DNA from: Pseudocercospora fijiensis CIRAD86
Taxonomy: Eukaryota; Ascomycota; Dothideomycetes; Mycosphaerellales; Mycosphaerellaceae
Direction of reading: 5' to 3'
Length of the DNA stretch: 64,000 nt
Assembly (NCBI RefSeq): GCF_000340215.1
Contig: NW_006921543.1
Coordinates: forward strand, 186,001 to 250,000
The translations under genes and the position numbers were made by a program. Below are positions 55,503 through 64,000 of this stretch, piece by piece (positions within the stretch are counted from its first letter, which is position 1; the number at the start of each line of letters is the position of its first letter). Under the pieces are notes generated by a model that saw only the letters and a program-made list of their open reading frames with translations, did not search any database and had not been told where the DNA came from.

Positions 55503-56455
55503 GAGCTTGAGTAGTTTGTTCACGGACGTTGATCGAGGGAGCATCTTCCGCTTCGCGATTCCAGAGTGCATAATTTGATTATTGTCCAAGTAATCACAGG
55601 TTCAGGCTGTTCGAGCAATAACGACTGCTGGATGTTCTGGTTTCTTCCCGCAAAGGATCTTCTTCTTCTTCTTCGGCGGGTAATTCGGGGCCTCGAGCAG
55701 ACAATCGAATCCTTCATTCTTCTCCGTAGCATTCTCTCCCTGGAGTCTAGAACAGCGGAACCAGCCACCCTCTGCTCTGGCCACGTAAATGGTGGGAATA
55801 TTGCCTTCAATCCCTTGCTTGTGGATTCGTATATTGGACACCGACACCGAGGGAACCGTGTAGAGCTGATCTGGGAATCAACACCAGGGTAGGTCTCTCT
55901 TCAAGAACGAGAGCCGCCAGATTTTCATCACTGAGCCACCGCTCTCCTTCGGAAACTCGCTCGTGTCAGTCAGCGCATGAAAAGACACTTTATTGGGCTC
56001 TGGACGAAGTCGATAGCGGATGGGCACTCATAGACTATGCTTGATAGATGAGGACAACGGAGGAGAGGCACAGAACGATTCTGCGATGGCCTTCTCTCGA
56101 TCAGAGAGGTCCTCTACTGAGACATGTTCAATCAGAGCTCTTGGGTAGGCAATTCGAATCCGTTGTGTCCTGGCAGAGGACGGAGTGATCAGAATGATTG
56201 AAGGAATTGCTGTGAGCTCGAAGCGCGACTTTCGGCTGACACACAGTCTTTGCAAGAAGCTTGCTTCATCTTTCACTTTCCCGCTCACTTGCTTGCCAAG
56301 ATATCTGTGCTTCACATGCGCCGGATCAAATTCAAGCTTTTCTTCCGAAACATTCTCCACCCATTACCATACCATCCAAAGACAAGACACAATCCTCGGT
56401 GAGCAGTCATCGGACCCGAAACCAACCTCTTCTCTAACCTCATGCAGTTGCCAAT
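55503..56455. other. intergenic region, no confident gene
   Basis: A CTTCTTCTTCTTC run lies at about 55659-55674. A minus-strand open frame at 56028-56360 reads plausibly (110 codons) but lacks an ATG and a known motif; it could at most be a downstream exon. Confidence 0.5.
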
Positions 56456-57139
56456 ATGGCCGCGACCAAAGTCTTCAACATCGGCGAGCTCGCAGAGGCA
56501 ATTCTCATCCAGCTGCCGACCCAAGACCTCTTACTCGCTCAAAGAGTCTCAAAGGCCTTCAAGCACACAATCGACTCTTCCACACGAATCCAGAAAGCAC
56601 TCTTCTTCCTGCCAGGGGATCGCACCGACCCAAATGTACCCGAAAAATTCACAACAAGTGGCGAAAGCGCGTCCTCGATAATCCACGGTGTCGCTCATCT
56701 CCAGCCCTCGATGGAAAATACTGGTATCACCATCAACCCACTCCTTGTCAGATCCATCATGCGCATGCAGGACCTCGCTTGCTGGCCTCACACAGAAGGT
56801 TGCGGCCAATTCCCCAACATGCTCAAGACTCGACTCACCAAGTCCGCGCCCGAAGCTTCGTGTCGACGCATGTTTGTGAGCCAGCCACCGATGGAGTTCC
56901 AAACCACTTCTATAGATCTGCGCTGGCCCGGCGAGATTTCTTTCTACGAGTACCGAGGTCCTCCCGACAGGAATAAAGATCCTATGGGGTTTGGAGGGGG
57001 TCGGACGTTTGGTCAGTTATTGCAGGCTATGCAGGCTTGTGTCAATAAGAGGTATCCGACGAAGGAGATTGTGCTGTCGATGGCGAGGTGGCCGTTCTGT
57101 CTCGCTCCTGCTGAGAGGTTCGAAGATCCGTGGTGGTGA
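56456..57139 (+). CDS. F-box-like protein
   Basis: 227 residues, no intron. The N-terminus VFNIGELAEAILIQLPTQDLLLAQRVSKAFKHTI fits an F-box helix set; many short Dothideomycete proteins share this layout, followed by a variable C-terminal region. The rest (for example SIDLRWPGEISFYEY, FGQLLQAMQACVNKRYP) has no recognised repeat. A role as SCF substrate adaptor is possible from the F-box; the target is unknown. The ATG context is CCAATATGGC. Confidence 0.8.
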   Translation: MAATKVFNIGELAEAILIQLPTQDLLLAQRVSKAFKHTIDSSTRIQKALFFLPGDRTDPNVPEKFTTSGESASSIIHGVAHLQPSMENTGITINPLLVRSIMRMQDLACWPHTEGCGQFPNMLKTRLTKSAPEASCRRMFVSQPPMEFQTTSIDLRWPGEISFYEYRGPPDRNKDPMGFGGGRTFGQLLQAMQACVNKRYPTKEIVLSMARWPFCLAPAERFEDPWW

Positions 57140-57649
57140 TGGCTGCGGACTGAATAGGAATGTTACAAGTGGACCGGGGTAGAGGATATCATGAAAAGAG
57201 TAGATTTTGGTTATCAGGATCTCGATACATCGGGGTCAGGAACGAACAATTCTGGTGGGAGACTAGACTGGGAGTCACTACATACATACCATGAAGCGTG
57301 ACAGGGACGTCTTATGGAGCGTCAAGCAGGAAATGGTATCGATACTCGATCTGAGGGAACACCTATGAGACTGCATATGACTACACAGAGTAAATGCAAT
57401 TCACAACTATAAACACATCTGTCTGGGTTTCACCACACCCAGCTTGAGGCTTCTTCATCGTAAGGACCGTCATGAAGCATATGATGATATCTCTTCCACC
57501 CAAAAACCAAACGCAACATCCATGGTATTCCAGCCGACCTTAGTTATCACCAGCCCGTAGTATTTGATCGGAATGCAAAGTTTTTCTGAATCCTTCCGTT
57601 TCAAGTCATTATTAATCCATTACGTGTCTGTACATTCGCGAAAAGCATT
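57140..57649. other. convergent intergenic region
   Basis: 3' flanks of the F-box gene and of the CFEM-like gene. I see nothing else in it. Confidence 0.5.
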
Positions 57650-59851
57650 TCAAGCCAGGAGAGCGGCGATGATAGCAATAGCACCAACTCCGCTGATCGA
57701 GTTCTTAGTGCCAGTGCCAGTGTAAGGCACAACTGAGTTTGTGGGCTGAGCAGGAACATATGTAGTTCCAAAGCCCGAGGGGCTGCCGCCGACAGCTCCA
57801 ACGGGGCCGGGTGCTGAGCTCGTGGTTGGATATGGCGCCGGCGCGGAGGCAGTGGCTGGCGTGGTTGGGCCAGCTACACTGCTTCCAGCCGAATCTGGTG
57901 TGCCGTATCCCAGGCCGGGAACCGCCTGTGCGGTGCCGCTTTGAGTGATCGTATAAGTCGTGATCTGCACTTGAGGCACAGTGACTGTGGTTACGAGTGA
58001 AGCCGAAGAGTATGTGATGGTAGTGCAGGGAACTGCTGGCGGCGATGTCACTGCTGCTGAGGAGATCGGCGAGCCTTCAGTACTGCTCGGCGCTGACTCG
58101 ACAGGAGGTACGGTTGTAGCAATGGCGTAAGTTGAGGTCTGTACGGTTGCCGGGCAGTTTGTGACTTCTGGTCCGCACGATGTAATGGTAGAAACGACCG
58201 TGCTGTATTGAGTGACAGTCTGTGGCGAGCTAGGTGTCGAAGTTGGTGGCGAGTAGCCAGTCGCCGGTACGATGGTGCTTGGGCAGCCAGTAATGATCGC
58301 AGGGTTCTCTGGGATATACTTGGCGCAGATGCCCATCAAGTAGCCTGCACCACTGTTTGTATCATCGCTGCTGTCAGACCAAGCGCTGAGGCAGTTGTAG
58401 ACCTTGGTCATGAACTCGCTGTTCTTGCAGAAGCAGTTATAGTCCGAGTTGTCCTTGCAACCGGAAAGATACAACCAAGTGTTCAAGCACTTTGGAAGGA
58501 CGTCAGGTCCTTGTGGGACTGGTGTAGACTCAGCAGGTGTTTCAGTTGCAGTGACGGGGCAGACGGTGGTTGAGATGGCGACCGTCTGAGTGACTACGTA
58601 AGTGCCGCCAGTGCTAGCTGGGCAGTTGGTCACTTCTGGAGCACAGCTTGTGATAGTCTGCAGAGTCGTGCTGTAAATTGTGCTGGTCGTGTATGAAGGG
58701 ATGCCAGAGCTAGTGGTGACAGCGTTGACCACAGTCGAGCTCGAACTCGAGCTGCCGTAGCCGGGAATTCCTTCAGTGGACGAGTTCCCATATCCTGGGA
58801 TTGTCCACGCCGAACTTGCGGCGGGCGAGGTAGTGATCGGGGACGATTCGGTGCTGCTTGGAGTGGTCTCGTATCCAGGCGCGGTAGGAACGCTTGAGGT
58901 CTCGTAGCCTGGTGCTGTTGGGGCGCTCGAAGTGTCGTAGCTGAGCGAGACAGGCGAGCTCTCTGTGCTGCTAGAGGCTGGAGCAGATGGGGTGGAGGTC
59001 TCGTAGCCTGGTGCTGTTGGGGCGCTCGAAGTGTCGTAGCTGAGCGAGACGGGCGAGCTCTCTGTGCTGCTAGAGGCTGGAGCAGATGGGGTAGAGGTCT
59101 GATAGCCTAGTGCAGTTGGCTGAGACGAGCTTCCATAGCCCGGAATGCCTTCTGTGGAGCTGGTCTCAGCGGCGGAGACAGAGGTGCTAGTCGTGTAGAC
59201 CTCAGGTGTAGAATAGCTGCTCACGGCAGCCGAAGTGCTCGAATAGCTGGGCACCGAGCTCGAAGCAGAGCCGCAGTTGAAGCCGATACTGTGAACACCG
59301 ATGTTGCATCCTTTGCCCTTTGAATCACCAGCGGGCTTGAATGTGACGCTTTTGGCACCGCCGCACTGCGAGTTCTTAATCACAGAACCGCTCTTGCTGC
59401 ACGAGTGGGTTTCTTTGCACGAACTGCCGTCCTGCATAACATAATAGCACTCTATATCAGCATCCTGGTCCGCAGAGACTTCGTACTCGTCGATTGACAT
59501 CTTATCGCTCCCATCGCATCCAATCGAAGGCTCGTCGTCGAGGTTGGAAGTAATGCATTTGCTCTGGAATGTTCTCTTGGACAGAAGATCACGCTTGCCG
59601 AAGCTGTTCGAGCACGACCAACCCGAAAATGTGTTGCTGCCGTAATTGCTGAAGGAACCGGAGTTGAGACCAGACCAATTGTAGCCACTTGACTGCTCGC
59701 TGGAACACTGATTGTCCGTATTGTCTGGCGTAGAGTACGAAGAACCTCCGCCCCAGCCGCCGCCATATGCGCCACTGCTGCGGCCACCAAAAGCAGCGAT
59801 TTGCTGAACGGCAAGGCCAGTGACAGCCAGAGCGGTGAAAGTAGAATGCAT
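57650..59851 (-). CDS. GPI-anchored, Ser/Thr-rich cell-wall protein with a CFEM-like cysteine domain
   Basis: 733 residues from ATG at 59851; the frame is open further upstream but a clear signal peptide starts here (MHSTFTALAVTGLAVQQIAAFGG). After a Gly/Ser-rich stretch and a cysteine-containing N-terminal region (about residues 80-190) comes a long Ser/Thr/Pro-rich stalk with near-identical tandem units of 33 residues (containing TSTPSAPASSSTESSPVSLS). Residues about 450-525 carry seven Cys with spacing near the CFEM pattern (KCLNTWLYLSGCKDN, CFCKNSEF, VYNCLSAW, GICAKYI, ITGC). ITSC(A/G)PEVTNCPA occurs twice, flanking that domain. The C-terminus ends in a short hydrophobic tail (SGVGAIAIIAALLA), as for GPI attachment. 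CFEM proteins bind haem or act at the surface in adhesion and virulence; which applies here is unknown. Confidence 0.85.
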   Translation of the reverse strand: MHSTFTALAVTGLAVQQIAAFGGRSSGAYGGGWGGGSSYSTPDNTDNQCSSEQSSGYNWSGLNSGSFSNYGSNTFSGWSCSNSFGKRDLLSKRTFQSKCITSNLDDEPSIGCDGSDKMSIDEYEVSADQDADIECYYVMQDGSSCKETHSCSKSGSVIKNSQCGGAKSVTFKPAGDSKGKGCNIGVHSIGFNCGSASSSVPSYSSTSAAVSSYSTPEVYTTSTSVSAAETSSTEGIPGYGSSSQPTALGYQTSTPSAPASSSTESSPVSLSYDTSSAPTAPGYETSTPSAPASSSTESSPVSLSYDTSSAPTAPGYETSSVPTAPGYETTPSSTESSPITTSPAASSAWTIPGYGNSSTEGIPGYGSSSSSSTVVNAVTTSSGIPSYTTSTIYSTTLQTITSCAPEVTNCPASTGGTYVVTQTVAISTTVCPVTATETPAESTPVPQGPDVLPKCLNTWLYLSGCKDNSDYNCFCKNSEFMTKVYNCLSAWSDSSDDTNSGAGYLMGICAKYIPENPAIITGCPSTIVPATGYSPPTSTPSSPQTVTQYSTVVSTITSCGPEVTNCPATVQTSTYAIATTVPPVESAPSSTEGSPISSAAVTSPPAVPCTTITYSSASLVTTVTVPQVQITTYTITQSGTAQAVPGLGYGTPDSAGSSVAGPTTPATASAPAPYPTTSSAPGPVGAVGGSPSGFGTTYVPAQPTNSVVPYTGTGTKNSISGVGAIAIIAALLA

Positions 59852-62685
59852 GTTGACTTTTCCCGAATCCCAAATTAAGTTACGAAGTCTATGCCAACGT
59901 AGACAATGCTGGGTAGTGCTGAGTTTTAACGAATGCTTGAGCGGCAGAAAAGAGCCTGCTCTTTGAGGATGTAAGAACTCTTGAAGCTGGAGGAAACAGT
60001 ACGGAACGAGAGGTCTGAATTGTGTCAAGCAGCAAGGAAGGACAGGTGAACAGCACGTTTGTATACGTCGGCATAGGGAGGCTTTCCCATCGAAACCACG
60101 CCTATAGAAGTCAGTGCTCCACCAGGGAGCGCTTGCAGATGAGTCTTCCTGCAGGGCAGTGCAGTGCAGGCGGACACCATTGTTTGACGCTGAATCTATG
60201 CATAGCCGGTCTGTGCTAGGCGTCATGGCATGAGGGAGAGAAAGGGAAGCAAAGCATGGCCGCCATCCGAGTTTGAGAGGTGCGATGTGGCGTCTAGGAA
60301 TTCCTGTTTGGGAGGCCATGAAGAATCCTCATGCAGGTACCCGACCGACGCTCCTGTTTCAGGATGGTAGGATTCCGGAACTGACGTCCGTTTGGCTGCT
60401 GCTACGATTCAACGCGAAGACTCGCTCGTGCGCCATAGGAGGAGTGGGTCGATTAATGGATCAACACGACTGAGACTCCCGATTGGGGTCCCTTGTGAGG
60501 ATGGTCTCGTCTCTTCTAGAGCTGGCTGCCAGTGTGCCGCAGCAACAAGCGCTCGGCCGGAAATAGAGACATCAGAACTTGGTAGCGTGCTTCCATCTTT
60601 GAAGAATTGGCCATGCGAGTGGCCCCGATGCGTCCGCTGACTCCGATGTTTGTGTACAGCAGGACAAGCGCTGGCCTTATTAACAGAAGAGGAGACCGCC
60701 CTTGGCCCTTGGGTAGAATAGTTCTAGCATGTGAAGGCTGGAGCTCATTGGACGCGCTGCACTGGTGGCGCAAGCGCTGCACTGCTACGTTTCACCTCCT
60801 GCGTTCCCCTCCAATCGTCCGGACGTGACCTCGCCAGCTTCCTGCGTAGTGCGTACAGAATTCCGGTCCGCTAACAAGCACACTGAGTCGGAGGCGTCCA
60901 CTTGTCGAGGTGGAAGACAGGAAGGCGATGCGATTTGTGGGTGCAATGCCGAGGATTCTGCCAAGCATTCACTTGCTGTCCGGGCCCGTGCGTTGAGACT
61001 TCTCCTTCCAGAACCCAGGACGCCGAAGAACCGCGACGGTAGCATGTGATGAACGCTTTGGCGGTCTCCTGTCCGGTGCGTCTCAACGCGGAAGCACAGT
61101 CTGCTGCCTCACGAGCGCGGCTTCAGCACTCCGTCACGCCAGCCAGCCTTGAGGAAACGAATCCGAACATACGCATTCGCGAACACAGCCCGAGCCATTG
61201 CTGTACTGGCAGCAAGCGACATAGCAGCCTAAAAGAGCCGGAATCTGAAGTCCTCGAGTACCACCTTCGATGCCTTGCTCTGACACCGCAAGACAAGTGA
61301 TTCGGAGAAGAGAAAGCTCTACAGGGACAGAGACATGGCATCGAGATACTCGGTCGGGCTGACACGCGCACGAGCAACGCAGCATTGTCCAGCAGAGCGA
61401 CTCGATTTCGACATCGCTTGACTTGGGAGATTGCGCAGGCACGCAGCCGCCGAAATTCTCGTCTATGCCATGGCAGCCACAAGCGCTTACACATCGGCTT
61501 CACACACAACGACCGCTAGCCAAGGATCGAGGGCAATATGATCTGCTCACTCAATAGCGCCTGCTCTTGCAAGATGTCTCAGTCAGATGATATGAGCATC
61601 AAGCCCTATTGTTTCAATATCGGCCCGTATGCTATACCATGCAGCAGAAGCTCTTGAGGCTGCCGTGACCAGTCACCAAGACCCGTCCATTACGACTTGC
61701 AACAAGAGGCGGAAGGCAGGCCACAACTTGGAAGTCGTACTTGGAGAACAATCCACACTCTTGGATGTAGAGGTGCGATATCCTTCCGGATCTGATCGTA
61801 GAGTCTTACGTATATCACATGCAAATCACCTGCTTGTGATCCTCAAATCACATGCCTCGGCCCGAAACCCCGCCTCCTTGTGATCTTCGAGGCTTGTGAA
61901 TGAATGACCGTCGTCATATGACGCCGTGCATGTGCAAACATCACTGAGTCCGTGCGCGTGCTGCCAGTCTATAAAACGACTCGCATCTTTCGTTCGTGAC
62001 TTGACTTCGACATCCGCCCAAGACTGGGACACCAGGAGTGGTTGGGAGGAGGAGCTCAATGCTGGCTTCCATCTATGATCGAGTCAATAATTGACTTGGC
62101 CTAGGAGGAGGTTCAAGGAGCTCTGGCGAACGCAGTAACTCGCGATTAACATGATCCGAGATAGTACGACGCAGCTGCAATCATTGATGCGCTGTGGAGT
62201 CGATTGCCAAGATCCTACAATCGGGCCTTCGAGAACACTGGCAATGCATCTCCGACTGCAAACGCGTCTACATCGGTTTCCCGTCGCCCATGCTGGAGCT
62301 ATCCACGGTGATCTCATAGCTTCAGCCTACAACGGCGTCACAATCGTTATGGTCCAAGGCCTCTCGCTCAGCGGCGACATCTCCTCGGACGTGATGAAAG
62401 ATTAAATTCGGCAGTGCACGGGGTGATATGGCGCCGAAGTTGGCAGAGAAGCTTTATGAGGAGGAGTTGACTAACATTTGGGACCGATGCAGGAAGATTG
62501 AAAGTCAAGATGGCCCGAGATCTAACGTGCTGGTCGAAGTTTTCGAATATGAATCTAGCACTGACGGCCTAGCTTTCGCTAGACTTCTGAGGTCTTGCAC
62601 ACTTAGATTTACAGGACAGACTGCTACCCTTCTTGAGAGATTGATCCCAATGGTTATGGACGTTAGGCAAATGCTTGCTCTCTGC
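59852..62685. other. 2.8-kb region without a convincing gene
   Basis: Open frames occur on both strands, the longest about 128 codons (61123-61509, minus), but overlap each other and show no motif or codon pattern I trust. CpA and TpG are present at normal levels, so it is not RIP-degraded. It may hold untranslated regions, a non-coding RNA or a multi-exon gene I cannot resolve. Confidence 0.4.
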
Positions 62686-63384
62686 CTACTCCTGCTGCTC
62701 AGCAAGCCTCGTATTGACAGCCAAGCTCCCGAATCCACGCTCGACTGCAGCTCCGCCAGTTCCCGCAGTTCCATTTCCGCCGACTGTGCCTGTCGAGAAT
62801 GGAGGTTCGGGGGCTTCTCCGCTTCCCACAGTTGATCCCGTCGGCTGTGGAAGGCCAGATAACCCAGTGGCCGAAGCACTTCCAGCTCCAAAGCTGCCCG
62901 TAGGAATTGAAAAGCTTGGTGAAGCCCCAGATCCGCCGGTAGGGGCAGCAATACCTGAAATGCCGCTCATACTAGCCAGACTTCCCTCTGAATCTGATCC
63001 AGAGCCCAGGCCAGTCGGGGCTGCAATCCCAGATTCACCGCCGAAGCCGACGGTCGGCATTGACATGCTGGGGAAGGAGAAGCCGCTGAATTGCGCAGCA
63101 CGCTTGGCCAGCGCTGTGCCAGTCGGAGGCTGTGGCGGAGCTGTGCCGAATGATTGAGGTGGATGATTCCCATGGCCGCTTGGGAGTGGCGAGTTTAGTG
63201 GATGTGTGCAATTGGGAAAGCCCGGAAAACCTCCTGATGGATGTGATAAGCCTGTTGGAGCAGCAATGCCGCTGCCTGGTGGCGGAGGAAGTGCTGCGGT
63301 CGGGATCGGATAGAATGGCGCGGTTGGATATGGTGCGGCTGCGGCAATGGCAGCGAGGCCAAAAAGAACGCCAAAGTGCTTCAT
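62686..63384 (-). CDS. small secreted Gly/Ser/Pro-rich protein with GIAAPTG repeats
   Basis: 232 residues from ATG 63384 (MKHFGVLFGLAAIAAAAPYP, a clear signal peptide); the frame is open upstream but that part is not protein-like. The mature part is rich in Gly, Ser, Pro and Ala with one Cys (FPNCTHP, also an N-glycosylation site). The heptapeptide GIAAPTG occurs three times (about residues 39, 119 and 144), with related QPTG and IPTG. A single Lys-Arg (ALAKR|AAQF, about 94-95) could be a kexin site. The function is unknown: wall-associated protein, processed peptide or effector-like protein are all open. Confidence 0.7.
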   Translation of the reverse strand: MKHFGVLFGLAAIAAAAPYPTAPFYPIPTAALPPPPGSGIAAPTGLSHPSGGFPGFPNCTHPLNSPLPSGHGNHPPQSFGTAPPQPPTGTALAKRAAQFSGFSFPSMSMPTVGFGGESGIAAPTGLGSGSDSEGSLASMSGISGIAAPTGGSGASPSFSIPTGSFGAGSASATGLSGLPQPTGSTVGSGEAPEPPFSTGTVGGNGTAGTGGAAVERGFGSLAVNTRLAEQQE

Positions 63385-64000
63385 GTTCGATATCGCCGAG
63401 TTGTGCTCGCACGTGATGCCTGTAAGGACGGGTGGATATATGCTTGTCAAAAGCTGTATATGAGTGAATGAGAGGGATACCAGATCCCGTAGCGAAGAAT
63501 GACGAAGAGAATAAAAACACAGTGCACAACACAAGCTCAAGCTGTCGGCAATGGGCTTGCAGAGTTGCCTGTTCACAGTGCTGGCGTTGCATGTTAAATA
63601 TTCAGCAGTGGTTTTGACGAGCGTTCTATCGAGATCGCATGAACTGTCGAAGTGTGGTTCCTATGTTTCAGCCTTGTAGCAAGTAGGTGGATTCTGCTTC
63701 TAAGCGACATACCGGTGACAGCGGAGGACTTTGACGGGCCAAGGAAATCTCCAGCCTTCATCATTTTGACGCAGACAGGTGTGATCAAGTATCATAGGGT
63801 GTTTCTGGAGCAATTTCTCGAAGGAGACTGTCCTCAAACATAGGTCGCTAAGTTTCCTTTGGTTGACGTGATGAAGTGCGAGGGCCAGCCTGGTCGCGTA
63901 ATCTATAATATAAATGCTGCGGGCGGGAGCATTTACCGGGCTGGAAGTAATAGATGAGCATTAACGATGACGACGCTGCTCATAAATCGCATGCTTCTGT
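63385..64000. other. upstream region of the secreted protein gene and window edge
   Basis: No convincing gene. An AATATAAATG box at about 63907-63916 could be a TATA element for a gene starting beyond the right edge. Confidence 0.45.

Noticed and set aside
56028..56360. Minus-strand 110-codon frame divergent from the F-box gene
   Set aside because: It has no ATG, starts after a stop, and shows no known motif; at most an unplaced exon.
61123..61509. 128-codon minus-strand frame
   Set aside because: Cys/Arg-rich text without motif, overlapped by other frames on both strands.

Overview
The window is nuclear DNA of a filamentous ascomycete, most likely a Dothideomycete near the Capnodiales/Mycosphaerellales. 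This is inferred from short 45-70 bp GT-AG introns, a ferrichrome-type NRPS, HET, F-box and CFEM-like proteins, and a block of transposons mutated by repeat-induced point mutation (RIP). No prokaryotic gene order is seen.

Layout. (1) 1-21 kb: an iron locus. A four-exon full ABC-B (Ste6/MDR type) transporter on the minus strand lies divergent from an intron-free 4,891-residue NRPS with domain order A-T-C, A-T-C, T-C, A-T-C, T-C, T-C, that is, six T-C units and three A domains. This is the architecture of intracellular ferrichrome/ferricrocin synthetases (SidC/NPS2 group). The roughly 1.1 kb shared promoter carries six tandem 48-49 bp repeats, each with a GATA-type core close to the SreA iron-repressor site. 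(2) 21-28 kb: a degenerate RING-like small gene, then a divergent pair for N-acetylglucosamine use: GlcNAc-6-phosphate deacetylase and a GH3 hexosaminidase fused to GNAT domains. The GH3 gene has five exons, one GC-AG intron and a one-base frameshift near its end. (3) 28.8-31.7 kb: a nine-exon AAA+ ATPase of the DUF7025-AAA type, with a 9-nt exon.

(4) 31.7-53.9 kb: three mobile elements nested in one another, all carrying RIP-type mutations. A Tc1/mariner-like transposon (TA target site, perfect 27-bp terminal inverted repeats) is interrupted by a Ty3/gypsy-like element (279-bp LTRs, CTAT duplication) of about 12.3 kb with an extra ORF of about 930 codons 3' of pol. That element is in turn interrupted inside its integrase by a chromodomain-bearing gypsy element (197-bp LTRs, GCTAC duplication). 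Reading frames run intact apart from RIP-type stops. An imperfect palindrome recurs six times, mostly near ORF boundaries.

(5) 54-64 kb: a HET-domain gene starting 136 bp from the transposon end, an F-box gene, a GPI-anchored CFEM-like wall protein, a long stretch with no convincing gene, and a small Gly/Ser/Pro-rich secreted protein.

Gene products are called from motifs read by eye; no database search was possible. Exon models were checked by splice signals and reading-frame arithmetic only.
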